NCBI RefSeq assembly: GCF_037076565.1
Contig: NZ_AP029028.1
Location: 5,410,945-5,474,944 of the forward strand
Direction: 5' to 3'
DNA from: Herbaspirillum sp. DW155
GTDB taxonomy: Bacteria; Pseudomonadota; Gammaproteobacteria; Burkholderiales; Burkholderiaceae_D
Length of the DNA stretch: 64,000 nt
The notes beneath the pieces were generated by a model, which was not told the origin of the DNA, searched no databases, and worked only from the letters and a program-made list of their open reading frames with translations. Positions 6,596 to 14,866 of the stretch are shown piece after piece (position 1 is the first letter of the stretch; each line of letters starts with the position of its first letter). Made by a program: the position numbers and the translations under genes.

Positions 6596-7830
6596 CAGCT
6601 CCAGGAATGGCGCGGCGGTGGCGTGCCGTTGAGGGCGTAATTGCCGACCGCAAAATATTTCCAGCGCACCGGATCATGCAGCGTGTGCACGCGCGCATTG
6701 CGCCAGTGGCGGTCGAGGTTGTGGCTGGCCAGGGTGGCGGCCGAGCCGGAGAGTTCGAACAGTTTTTCCGAGGCCAGCAGGGCGACTTCGGTGGACAGCA
6801 CCTTGGCTTCGGCCACGGCCACCGAGGCTTGTGCCATCTGCTCGAAGCTGATCTGCGCGGGCAGGCTGTCGAGCAGCGCGGCGGCGTCTTCCAGCAGGGC
6901 TTCGGCAGCGTGCAGGCGCAGGCTCAGGTTGCCGACGTCGCGCAGGATGTAGGGATCGTCGCTGGCGCGTTCCAGTCCGCTATCCGCATAGGGACGCGAA
7001 CGGGTGGTGACGAAGGCGATGGTGTCCTGCACGGCCGCCTGCGCGATGCCGGCATCGATGGCAGCCTGGATCAGCTGCGAGACAGGACCGATGTTGTTGG
7101 GCTGTTGCAGCGCGTCCTTCAAGGGCAGCACCTGCGAAGCCGGCACGCGCACGTTGTCGAACACCACCGTGCCGCTGGCCGTGGTGCGCTGGCCGAAGCC
7201 GGACCAGTCATCGATCACGCGCACACCCGGCGCATCATGGCGGCTGAAGACCACCAGCGGCTGGCCCGCCTCATCGATGGCGCGGCTGGGAATCCAGTGC
7301 GCATACAGCGCCCCGGTGGAATAGAAGCGCGTGCCATTGAGCAGGTAGCTGCCGTCGCCGGCGGCGGTATCACGCGTGGCGCGGGTGCGCACGTCGAGCA
7401 CGTTCTTGCCGTTGCGCTCGGGTCCGGCATTGCCCAGACGGGCGCCGTCCAGCACCTCCCTGAAGAAGAAGCGCTGTTGCTCCTCACTGGCGAGATTGGC
7501 GATCAGGTTGAGATTGCCGAAATGATTTTGCGGAATCTGGCCGATGGAAGGATCGGCGGCGGAGATGATCCGAAATACCTCGGCCACCGTCTGCCACGAG
7601 GCGCCGATACCACCATGGGAGCGCGGCACGGTGATGGCCCACAAGCCGCTCTGGGAAAAGCGTTCGATCTGCTCGAACGGAAGGATGCGCTCACGGTCGC
7701 GCAGGGCGGCGCCTTGTGCGAACTCGGCAGCCAGTTCGGTGGCCACCTGCAGTGCCTGCGCCTGGCTGCTGATGCGCCGGGCCGGGCGCAAGCCGGGGCG
7801 GCGGGCCGATTCGAGGATGTGCGCGGACAT
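6595..7830 (-). CDS. SfnB-like acyl-CoA-dehydrogenase-fold flavoprotein (copy B)
   Basis: The start is placed at MSAHILESARRPGL (7830), which has AGGAG seven bases upstream; the frame stays open further upstream without a good ribosome site. The 411-residue product shows the same signatures as copy A: LWAITVPRSHGGIGASWQ, ISAADPSIGQIPQNHFG, LNGTRFYSTGALYAHWIPS, DDWSGFGQRTTASGTVVFDN and HNLDRHWRNARVHTLHDPVR. It is the first gene of a four-gene minus-strand unit: copy B, copy A, NtaA-type monooxygenase, truncated metQ. Role inferred: flavin-dependent oxidation of sulfones or sulfonates during sulfur starvation. Confidence 0.85.
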   Translation of the reverse strand: MSAHILESARRPGLRPARRISSQAQALQVATELAAEFAQGAALRDRERILPFEQIERFSQSGLWAITVPRSHGGIGASWQTVAEVFRIISAADPSIGQIPQNHFGNLNLIANLASEEQQRFFFREVLDGARLGNAGPERNGKNVLDVRTRATRDTAAGDGSYLLNGTRFYSTGALYAHWIPSRAIDEAGQPLVVFSRHDAPGVRVIDDWSGFGQRTTASGTVVFDNVRVPASQVLPLKDALQQPNNIGPVSQLIQAAIDAGIAQAAVQDTIAFVTTRSRPYADSGLERASDDPYILRDVGNLSLRLHAAEALLEDAAALLDSLPAQISFEQMAQASVAVAEAKVLSTEVALLASEKLFELSGSAATLASHNLDRHWRNARVHTLHDPVRWKYFAVGNYALNGTPPPRHSWS

Positions 7831-8096
7831 GGACCACTCCTGATGGGATAGTGCGGACAGCGCCGAAGGGCGCGCGCGAGGGGTCTCATTAGAGCAAAGC
7901 GCGGAGCGAATCCGAACGAAGCATTGCGCATGTGCTTGTTTGTTTTTTGCATGCTGCACAAGGCACAGAACCTTATGCAGAAACTGCATGAAGCGCCGGC
8001 AAGCCCGGCCATACTGTGTTTTCAGCCAGTATCGGGACTTGAAATGGGTTAGAATGCGCCGACGTTTTACTTAGGTCTTTATCAAGAAACACCGCC

Positions 8097-8303
8097 ATGC
8101 TCACCCTCACCGAACTCGAAGATGCAATCAACTACTGGCGCCAGCAGCGCCCGGCCAGCGGAGAGGAGTGCGCACTGTCCCCGGAAGTCAATGCCCTGGC
8201 GGGCCTGTACGCGATGATGATCTTCCATCGTCGCCATGAAGTGGATCTGGAGCAGATCGATGCCCAGGCACGCCAGCTGATCGAGGCGTGGCTGGCCAGC
8301 TGA
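8097..8303 (+). CDS. DUF3717 family protein
   Basis: This 68-residue soluble protein begins MLTLTELEDAINYWRQQRP and continues SGEECALSPEVNALAGLYAM, the characteristic pattern of DUF3717, a short family seen in Burkholderiales. No catalytic motif is known. It is transcribed away from the SfnB operon, with a 266-bp divergent region between, and is followed by the patatin gene on the same strand (126 bp). Length matches the family. Function unknown. Confidence 0.85.
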   Translation: MLTLTELEDAINYWRQQRPASGEECALSPEVNALAGLYAMMIFHRRHEVDLEQIDAQARQLIEAWLAS

Positions 8304-8429
8304 GCTGGCGCTTTTCCGTACGCCTGAGTACAGTCACCGTCACCTTGCTGTAAGGGCGTTATCCTAGACTCCTTTCTGAACGTTCCCGCTGTTGCCGGAT
8401 CAGTCCGGTATCACCTGAAAGGATGAACG

Positions 8430-9638
8430 ATGCGCAAGGACCAGGATCAGACGCCGCCCTCCACCCGCCGCAAGGGCGCTACCGCCGCCATGGCCGACAA
8501 GCCGCGCGTGGCGCTGGTATTGCAGGGCGGCGGCGCGCTGGGGGCCTACCAGGCAGGGGTCTATCAGGCCTTGCATGAGCACGACTTCACCCCGGACTGG
8601 GTGGTCGGCACCTCCATCGGCGCCATCAATGCCGCCTTGATCGCCGGCAACCCGCGCGAGAGCCGCATCGAGCGCCTGCGCGAATTCTGGGAGACGGTGG
8701 CCCATCCCGACCTGTTCGACCTGCGCCAGGTTCCCGACACCCTGCGTCCCTGGGCCACCCGCCTGACCACGCTGGATACCTTCCTGCGCGGCACCGCCGG
8801 CTTCTTCCGCCCGCGCCCGCTCAACGCCTTCACGCTGGGCCTGCCGGTGCCGCCCGAAGAAGCCAGCTTCTACAGCACCGCCGAGCTGGGCCAGACCCTC
8901 TCGCGGCTGGTCGATTTCGATTATCTCAATGGCCAGTCCGGCATCCGCATGACGGTGGCCGCCGTGAAAGTGTCCTGTGGCGCGCTGGTCAATTTCGATA
9001 CCCGCGACCGCGCGCTGGGGCCGGAACACGTCATGGCCAGCGGCGCGCTGCCGCCGGGTTTCGCGCCGGTGCGCATCGATGGCGAGCTGTACTGGGATGG
9101 CGGCCTGTATTCCAACACGCCGCTGGAAGCCGTGCTCAACGATGCGCCGCGCACCAACCTGGTCTGCCTGATGGTGGACCTGTGGCATGCCGATGGCCCG
9201 GAACCGCGCACGCTGGAAGAGGTGGTCACGCGCGAAAAGGATGTCACCTTCGCCTCGCGCTCGCAGCGCCATATCGATGCCTATCTGCAGCAATACCGCC
9301 TGCGCCGTGCCGCCCACGACCTCTACAAGCGCCTGCCACCGGAGCTGCTCACCCAGGAAGACCGCCAGATGATGGCCGAGCTCAACGCCGACACCACCAT
9401 CCACATCGTGCGCTTGGCCTATGCCGGGCGTGACTGGAACATGGCCTCCAAGGATGTCAATTTCGCCCGCGGCTCGGTGCAGTGGCGCTGGGAACAGGGC
9501 TACCAGGATGCCCTGCGCGGCATCGCCTTGAGCCAGGAAGATTCCTTCGGCCAGAGCGAGGCGGGCATCGTGGTGCATGACCTGCCCAGCGGCCAGACTC
9601 ACATCAGCGCCGCGAAAACAACCGAACGTTCGGCTTGA
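8430..9638 (+). CDS. Patatin-like phospholipase with DUF3734-type C-terminus
   Basis: The 402-residue protein has an intact patatin catalytic dyad. The oxyanion-hole motif GGGALGAYQ is at residues 33-41, the nucleophile elbow GTSIG at 60-64 (Ser62) and the Asp box DGG at 223-225 (Asp223). The C-terminal ~150 residues (VVTREKDVTFASRSQRHIDA, IHIVRLAYAGRDWNMASKDV) match the DUF3734 extension common in PHB-making betaproteobacteria. It has no signal peptide. The predicted role is acyl-ester hydrolysis in the cytoplasm, perhaps at membranes or PHB granules, since a phasin gene follows 240 bp downstream. An AAGGATGAACG ribosome site precedes the ATG. Confidence 0.9.
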   Translation: MRKDQDQTPPSTRRKGATAAMADKPRVALVLQGGGALGAYQAGVYQALHEHDFTPDWVVGTSIGAINAALIAGNPRESRIERLREFWETVAHPDLFDLRQVPDTLRPWATRLTTLDTFLRGTAGFFRPRPLNAFTLGLPVPPEEASFYSTAELGQTLSRLVDFDYLNGQSGIRMTVAAVKVSCGALVNFDTRDRALGPEHVMASGALPPGFAPVRIDGELYWDGGLYSNTPLEAVLNDAPRTNLVCLMVDLWHADGPEPRTLEEVVTREKDVTFASRSQRHIDAYLQQYRLRRAAHDLYKRLPPELLTQEDRQMMAELNADTTIHIVRLAYAGRDWNMASKDVNFARGSVQWRWEQGYQDALRGIALSQEDSFGQSEAGIVVHDLPSGQTHISAAKTTERSA

Positions 9639-9693
9639 TCGCCCGCAAAGCCACGCGGGGTAAGGCGTCGCATAATTTCCACGGGAATGTAAA

Positions 9694-9718
9694 TATTTTG
9701 TGCGACGCACAAAATATC
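9694..9718. promoter_or_regulatory. Palindromic operator upstream of phasin (PhaR/PhbF-like)
   Basis: A perfect 12+1+12 palindrome, ATATTTTGTGCG-A-CGCACAAAATAT, lies about 160 bp upstream of the phasin start, and a half-site GGCGCACAAAAT follows at 9761. The TGC-N3-GCA core agrees with sites reported for PhaR/PhbF repressors of PHB genes in Herbaspirillum and Cupriavidus. A weak promoter (TTGATT at 9721, TAGAAT at 9743) sits between the two. Regulator identity is inference. Confidence 0.65.
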
Positions 9719-9877
9719 ACTTGATTTCACCAAAGAAGTGCATAGAATAGGAATTGTTGCGGCGCACAAAATCAAGATGTTTAGCTGATTCTGGTCGAAA
9801 GCCGCGCTCGAACGCCGATTGTTTTGATCGTCACGCTCGTCGGCAAGCTCATTTGTCATATCACTTAGGAGATGAAC

Positions 9878-10447
9878 ATGTTTTCGTACCAAGATCAGTT
9901 TTCCGCCGCTACCAAGGCCAACCTGCAAGCCCATCTGGACCTCATCAACAATCTGACCGCCAAGGCCTTCGAAGGCGTGGAAAAGATCGTTGAGCTGAAC
10001 CTGTCGGCCACCAAGGCCACCCTGGAAGAAGCCACCGCTGCCGCCAAGCAGCTGGCCGCCGCCAAGGATCCGCAGGAACTGCTGTCGCTGGCGGCTGCCC
10101 AGGCCCAGCCGGGCGCTGAAAAGGCCACCGCCTACAGCCGTCACCTGGCCGGTATCGTGTCGGCCACCCAGGCTGAATTCACCAAGGCTGCCGAAGCCCA
10201 GATTTCCGAAACCAGCCGCAAGCTGTCGGCCCTGATCGACGAGATCAGCAAGAATGCGCCCCCGGGCTCGGAGCAAGCCGTCTCCATCCTGAAGGCCACC
10301 CTGACCAACGCCAACGCTGCCTACGAGCAACTGTCCAAGAATTCCAAGCAAGCCGTGGAAACCCTGGAAGCGAACCTGGCCAACGCGACCAAGCAGTTCA
10401 CCGCCGTGGCTGAAAAGACCGTCGCTTCGACCCGCTCCAAGAAGTAA
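9878..10447 (+). CDS. phaP: Phasin (PHB granule-associated protein)
   Basis: The 189-residue protein starts MFSYQDQFSAATKANLQAHL and is almost all amphipathic helix rich in Ala, Glu, Lys and Thr, as in the phasin_2 family (AFEGVEKIVELNLSATKATL, NSKQAVETLEANLANATKQF). Phasins coat polyhydroxybutyrate granules and control their size. The ATG at 9878 is chosen over 9872 because AGGAG directly abuts the earlier ATG but sits six bases from this one. A palindromic operator lies upstream and a terminator follows 23 bp after the stop, so it is probably a single-gene transcript repressed by PhaR when little PHB is present. Confidence 0.93.
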   Translation: MFSYQDQFSAATKANLQAHLDLINNLTAKAFEGVEKIVELNLSATKATLEEATAAAKQLAAAKDPQELLSLAAAQAQPGAEKATAYSRHLAGIVSATQAEFTKAAEAQISETSRKLSALIDEISKNAPPGSEQAVSILKATLTNANAAYEQLSKNSKQAVETLEANLANATKQFTAVAEKTVASTRSKK

Positions 10448-10470
10448 TCTTCGCTTTCGGCTGTAAAAAC

Positions 10471-10504
10471 AAAACGCCGCCTCGGGCAACCGGAGCGGCG
10501 TTTT
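10471..10504. terminator. Bidirectional terminator after phaP
   Basis: The stem AAAACGCCGC / GCGGCGTTTT with a 14-base interior lies between the convergent phasin and FAD-oxidoreductase genes. A/T tracts on both sides let it serve both strands. Confidence 0.8.
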
Positions 10505-10537
10505 GCTTTGGGGTGATCCGAAGCCGGGATCAACGCA

Positions 10538-12145
10538 TCAGGACTGCGCCACGATATCCAGCGCCAGCGCCTCGGCCACGCGGATGCCATCGATGGCGGC
10601 CGACATGATGCCGCCGGCATAACCGGCCCCCTCGCCAGCGGGATACAAACCCTTGGTATTGAGGCTCTGCAGGGTGTGGTCATCGCGCTTGATGCGGATC
10701 GGCGAGGACGTGCGCGTCTCGATGCCGGTCAGCACGGCGTCGTGCATGGAATAGCCACGGATCTGCTTCTCGAACGCGGGCAGTGCTTCGCGGATGGCAT
10801 CGATGGCGTACTTGGGCAGGGAAGGATTCAGGTCACCCAGCGTCACGCCGGGCTTGTAGGACGGCTCCACGCTGCCCAGCCGGGTCGAGGGACGATTGGC
10901 GATGAAGTCGCCCACCAGCTGTCCGGGCGCATTGTAGTTGCCGCCGCCCAGTTCGTAAGCGCGGCTTTCCCACTCGCGCTGGAAGGCGATGCCGGCCAGC
11001 GGATGGCCCGGATAATCGGCCGGCGAGATGCCCACCACGATGCCGCTGTTGGCATTGCGCTCGTTGCGCGAATACTGGCTCATGCCATTGGTGACCACAC
11101 GGCCCGGCTCGGAAGTGGCCGCCACCACCGTGCCGCCGGGGCACATGCAGAAGCTGTAGACCGAACGGCCATTGGAGGCATGGTGCACCAGCTTGTAATC
11201 GGCCGCGCCCAGGATGGGATGGCCGGCACCGGGACCGAAGCGGCACTTGTCGATCAGCGACTGCGGATGCTCGGCGCGGAAACCGATGGAGAAGGGCTTG
11301 GCCTCGATGTAGACGCCGCGCTCGTAGAGCATCTCGAAGGTATCGCGGGCGCTGTGGCCGATGGCCAGCACCACGTGGTCGGCTTCGATTTGTTCGCCGG
11401 TGTTGAGCGTCAGGCCACGGATGTGGCCGTCTTCGATGAGCACGTCCTCGACGCGCTGCTCGAAGCGGAATTCACCGCCCAGCTTCTCGATCTTCTCGCG
11501 CATCAACTGGATCATCTTGACCAGGCGGAAGGTACCGATGTGGGGCTTGCTGACGTACATGATTTCGGGCGGCGCATCGGCGGCCACGAATTCGGCCAGC
11601 ACCTTGCGGCCATAGTGCTTGGGGTCCTTGACCTGGCTGTAGAGCTTGCCGTCGGAGAAGGTGCCGGCTCCGCCTTCGCCGAATTGCACGTTCGATTCCG
11701 GTTTCAATTCGCGCTGGCGCCACAGGCCCCAGGTGTCCTTGGTGCGCTCGCGCACGGTCTTGCCGCGTTCCAGGATGAGCGGATTGAAGCCCATCTCGGC
11801 CAGGATCAGCGCCGCAAACAGACCGCAGGGACCGAAGCCGATCACCACCGGACGCTTCCTGAGCGTGGCCGGTGCGCGCGTAACGTAGTGGTAGGAGGTA
11901 TCGGGCGTGGGACCGATGTTGGTCTTCTTCGCATGACGCGCCAGCACGGCCGCCTCGTCCTTCACCTCGGCGTCGATGGTGTAGGTCAGGGTGATGGCCG
12001 TCTTCTTGCGGGCATCGTAGCTGCGGCGAAACAGCGTGAAGGACACCAGCGCATCGGCCGTGATGCCCAGGCGGTCGAGGATGGCGGCGTTCAGTTCGTC
12101 TTCCGTATGGCTCAGCGGAAGGGTCAGTTCAGAGATGCGCAACAT
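10538..12145 (-). CDS. NAD(P)/FAD-dependent oxidoreductase (conserved FAD-dependent dehydrogenase family)
   Basis: The 535-residue protein has an N-terminal ~90-residue lead (MLRISELTLPLSHTEDELNA, FTLFRRSYDARKK) and then an FAD-binding Rossmann motif, PVVIGFGPCGLFAALILAEMG. Further motifs are ESNVQFGEGGAGTFSDGKLY, DHVVLAIGHSARDTFEML, FSIGFRAEHPQ, YSFCMCPGGTVVAATSEPGR and LYPAGEGAGYAGGIMSAAID. This is a widespread uncharacterised FAD dehydrogenase family (COG2509-like). No substrate is known. It stands alone, facing the phasin gene across a shared terminator. Confidence 0.85.
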   Translation of the reverse strand: MLRISELTLPLSHTEDELNAAILDRLGITADALVSFTLFRRSYDARKKTAITLTYTIDAEVKDEAAVLARHAKKTNIGPTPDTSYHYVTRAPATLRKRPVVIGFGPCGLFAALILAEMGFNPLILERGKTVRERTKDTWGLWRQRELKPESNVQFGEGGAGTFSDGKLYSQVKDPKHYGRKVLAEFVAADAPPEIMYVSKPHIGTFRLVKMIQLMREKIEKLGGEFRFEQRVEDVLIEDGHIRGLTLNTGEQIEADHVVLAIGHSARDTFEMLYERGVYIEAKPFSIGFRAEHPQSLIDKCRFGPGAGHPILGAADYKLVHHASNGRSVYSFCMCPGGTVVAATSEPGRVVTNGMSQYSRNERNANSGIVVGISPADYPGHPLAGIAFQREWESRAYELGGGNYNAPGQLVGDFIANRPSTRLGSVEPSYKPGVTLGDLNPSLPKYAIDAIREALPAFEKQIRGYSMHDAVLTGIETRTSSPIRIKRDDHTLQSLNTKGLYPAGEGAGYAGGIMSAAIDGIRVAEALALDIVAQS

Positions 12146-12490
12146 GTGCGGGGACTTTCAACAAGACTGGGGATGCAGGCGGTGGCGCAGGCCACGGTGG
12201 CCGGTGGGATCACGGCGCAAGGCTGCGCGAAAGGCGACATTCTACTCCAGCCGGGCAGGCGCTCCCAGCCGGCGGCGCGCGGGGTGTGGCGTCTTCGCCA
12301 TGTATCGGTCTGTCCGGATTTGTTACCGGGCATTGTGCGTTCCCGGCGTTCTGCCCGCGCGGGCAGGCTGGGCGACACACCTGGAAACACAACATTACAG
12401 TCTTAAAGAAGCCCGGCTCCTAGAGTGGTTTCACAGCACGGCTCATCCGCCCGCGCTGCATCCACGTCACACCACTTTGCAGGAGCCATC
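12146..12490. other. Intergenic region between divergent genes
   Basis: No convincing gene is seen in these 345 bases. They hold a self-complementary CTGCCCGCGCGGGCAG at 12351-12366 and, near 12384-12430, a less GC-rich stretch that probably contains the promoter of the WXXGXW gene. Confidence 0.5.
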
Positions 12491-12826
12491 ATGAAAAAGA
12501 CGACAAGCCGCCTCACCTTCGCCCTTCTCGCCACCCTGTGCGCCCTCGGCGCCACCGTCGCCACGGCCCCCGCCGCACAGGCCCAGGTGGTCGGCGTGGA
12601 CGTGCGCATCGGCACGCCACCGCCCGCCCCGCGCTATGAAGTCGTACCGCCGCCGCGCCACGGCTATGCCTGGGCGCCCGGTTACTGGGCCTGGAACGGC
12701 TATCGCCACGTCTGGGTCGGCGGCCACTGGGAACGCATGCGCCGCGAATACGTACGCTATGAGCCGGCCCACTGGCAGCCCGGTCCGGGCGGCTGGGTCT
12801 TCATTCCGGGTCACTGGGTGCGCTGA
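12491..12826 (+). CDS. Secreted YXWGXW/WXXGXW-repeat protein
   Basis: The ATG at 12491 has AGGAG five bases upstream. The 111-residue product has a clear signal peptide (MKKTTSRLTFALLATLCALG then TAPAAQAQ) and a mature part of repeated Trp/Tyr/Gly motifs: YAWAPGYWAWNGYRHVWVGG, HWERMRREYVRYEPAHWQPG and GGWVFIPGHWVR. This matches the YXWGXW repeat family, common as several copies in Burkholderiales envelopes and of unknown role. The last 26 bases overlap the 3' end of the convergent mnmC gene. Confidence 0.88.
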   Translation: MKKTTSRLTFALLATLCALGATVATAPAAQAQVVGVDVRIGTPPPAPRYEVVPPPRHGYAWAPGYWAWNGYRHVWVGGHWERMRREYVRYEPAHWQPGPGGWVFIPGHWVR

Positions 12827-14678
12827 GCGCGGTCGCTGAGTCCGCGCCAAAGCGGGCCGGGTCCAGAGCCGTCACCAGATCGCGCGGCAGCGGCAAGGGC
12901 TCGCGCTCGATCATCGCGGCCAGCAGTTCGGCCATCAGCGGCGCCCAGATCAGGCCACGCGAGGCATAGCCCAGCAGGCCGAAGAGCCCTGGCTCGCCGG
13001 GCAAGGCACCGACCAGCGGGAGGCGGTCCGGCGCGATGCAGCGCTGGCCGACCCGGCCGGCCAGATTTTCATCGGCCTGCGGCAAGGTGGTGTGCGCGGC
13101 GATCTGCGGCAGCATGTGCTGCAGGCGGCCGAGGTTCTCGGCATGACTGTCGGCACGCAGGCTGGCATCGTCGAAACGGTCATACGTGGCGCCCATGCAG
13201 ACCTGGCCGGCATAGGGCCGGGTCAGGTAGCCATCGCCACACAGCGCATGCGGCAGGTCGGGGAAGCCCGCTGCCGGCAGATGCGTGACCTGTCCGCGCA
13301 CCGCGTTCAAGGGCAGCCCGGCCGCCTGCGCCAGCGCGCGCGCCTGCGCACCGCCGGCCAGGATCACCAGCGGCGCCTGGGCGATCAGCTCGCCCTCAGC
13401 GTCCAGTGCCTGCCATTGTTCCTGCCCGCGTTGCAGGCGGGCGACGGCACGGTTGAAGTGCGTCTTCACCTCCCCTTGCGCACGGGCCACGGCCAGCAGG
13501 CGGCGGCACACCGAGGGCGGATTGAGCCAGCCCGCTTCCGGGAAGAAATAGCCGCCGCCCATGGTCGGCATGCCCAGCACCGCGGCCGTCTCGTCGGCCG
13601 GCATCCAGCGCGCATAGCGCGGCGGATACTGCCACTGCTGCGCGCCCTGCTCGAAGGACAAGGCCTGTTTGGCATCGCGGCCGAATTGCAGGATGCCGCA
13701 GCATTCGCCCTTGATCGCCGCGTCATCGCTCAAGCCCACGCCGCCCAAATCCTGCCAGCGCTGCGCCGCGAACAGGAAGGCGGCACGCGTGAGGCGGGCC
13801 AGCGGACTATCGTCGCGCGCCAGCGCCGGCATGAACAGGCCGCCGTGATTGCCCGAAGCCCGCGTGGCCACGTCCGGACCGGCATCGATGAGCTCGACGC
13901 GCCAGCCGCGTGCGCTCAGGCGCTCGGCGGCGGCGGTGCCGGCCAGTCCGGCGCCGATCACCAAGGCATGGCGCGAGTGGTACGGACCACGCCGCAAAGG
14001 CGTACCGGTGGCAGCCACATGGGTGGCGGGCCTGGCCCAGGTGGGCGCGTAGCGCAGGGCGAGCGCGCCTTCCCGCTCCTCTGCCTGCCAACCCACCTGG
14101 CGCATCGCCGCCGCCAGCGCGGGCTGCCCGGCCGCCCCGAACACCAGCGCCCGCGCGCCCGTCCAGGCCAGGCGTGCCAGCCGCTTGCAGGCGTGGGCAT
14201 GCCAGGGTGGTGCGGCAGGGTCGAAGCGGGTCGGATCGGCATGCAGGTAGAACAGGTCCACTGGCGCTTCCAGCCGCGCCAGCTCTTCTTCGACCGCCCC
14301 CCAGATCAGGGTCAGCGTCACCCGCCCCTCATCGAGCAGCAGGCGATGCGCGCCCGGCAGCGGCAGTGGCCATGCTGCGCGCAAGGCCTGTGCATAAGTC
14401 AGATCGTCGTGAAGGGCGTCTGCGCACGGCGGATGCGGCAGGATGGCGACGTAATGCAGATGCGCTGCGCCCTGCCCCGCTGCACGCTGGCGGGCAAAGG
14501 CATGCCAGGTGGCGAAGAAGGCATGGCCCAGGCCGAAATGCAGATCCAGCACGGTGGCGCTGTGTTGTTCGCGCAGGCAGTCGGGGGCGGCATGCAGTGT
14601 GCGCGTGATCGCAGCGGCCTCGGCGCGCCAGGCAGCCAGCAGTTCGGGGCTGGCCAGTTGAAGGGGACGAGCAGGCAT
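12801..14678 (-). CDS. mnmC: tRNA U34 methyltransferase / FAD-dependent cmnm5U oxidoreductase MnmC
   Basis: The bifunctional 625-residue enzyme finishes mnm5(s2)U34 on tRNA. The N-terminal methyltransferase half (to about residue 230) has VLDLHFGLGHAFFATWHAF and DLFYLHADPTRFDPAAPPW. The C-terminal FAD oxidoreductase half starts at ALVIGAGLAGTAAAERLSAR and contains ASGNHGGLFMPALARD, the MnmC signature, plus GQRCIAPDRLPLVGALPGEP. The start MPARPLQLASPE (14678) is preferred, although the frame remains open to 14756. MnmG, which makes the precursor nucleoside, is encoded 30 kb away. It overlaps the convergent YXWGXW gene by 26 bp. Confidence 0.93.
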   Translation of the reverse strand: MPARPLQLASPELLAAWRAEAAAITRTLHAAPDCLREQHSATVLDLHFGLGHAFFATWHAFARQRAAGQGAAHLHYVAILPHPPCADALHDDLTYAQALRAAWPLPLPGAHRLLLDEGRVTLTLIWGAVEEELARLEAPVDLFYLHADPTRFDPAAPPWHAHACKRLARLAWTGARALVFGAAGQPALAAAMRQVGWQAEEREGALALRYAPTWARPATHVAATGTPLRRGPYHSRHALVIGAGLAGTAAAERLSARGWRVELIDAGPDVATRASGNHGGLFMPALARDDSPLARLTRAAFLFAAQRWQDLGGVGLSDDAAIKGECCGILQFGRDAKQALSFEQGAQQWQYPPRYARWMPADETAAVLGMPTMGGGYFFPEAGWLNPPSVCRRLLAVARAQGEVKTHFNRAVARLQRGQEQWQALDAEGELIAQAPLVILAGGAQARALAQAAGLPLNAVRGQVTHLPAAGFPDLPHALCGDGYLTRPYAGQVCMGATYDRFDDASLRADSHAENLGRLQHMLPQIAAHTTLPQADENLAGRVGQRCIAPDRLPLVGALPGEPGLFGLLGYASRGLIWAPLMAELLAAMIEREPLPLPRDLVTALDPARFGADSATALSAPSDPE

Positions 14679-14774
14679 CTTGAAAAGCCCTGTGGATAAA
14701 TCAGACAAGGCCGCCATTCTACGCCGCCCATTCCATGCGGCATTGCGCCTTGACAAAGGAGAACGCCTTCCCTA

Positions 14775-14808
14775 AAACCCATTTCGTAAATAGGCGTGAG
14801 ATGCGTTC
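14775..14808. mobile_element. 34-bp collapsed copy of the double-hairpin element
   Basis: AAACCCATTTCGTAAATAGG + CGTGAGATGCGTTC is the left terminal repeat plus the next eight bases of the 268-bp element, flanked by TA on both sides (14773-14774 and 14809-14810). It is exactly what deletion between the internal GTTCT and the terminal GGGTTCTA would leave. It sits 58 bp upstream of the AEC carrier start. Confidence 0.75.
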
Positions 14809-14866
14809 TAGTCTGGCCCACGCCCAATGCCGATCAACCTGCCCCGCAGCATGGCTGCGCACCGCC

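Noticed and set aside
3827..6640. 937-codon open frame on the plus strand
   Set aside because: Antisense shadow of the NtaA-type and SfnB-like genes, whose family motifs are all on the minus strand.
8036..8050. GAAATGGGTTAGAAT resembles the end of the 268-bp element
   Set aside because: Only about ten bases match, with no TA-flanked second end or inner sequence; chance is likely.
14691..14699. Perfect DnaA box TGTGGATAA upstream of mnmC
   Set aside because: A single isolated box with no neighbours is expected by chance on a 64-kb window.
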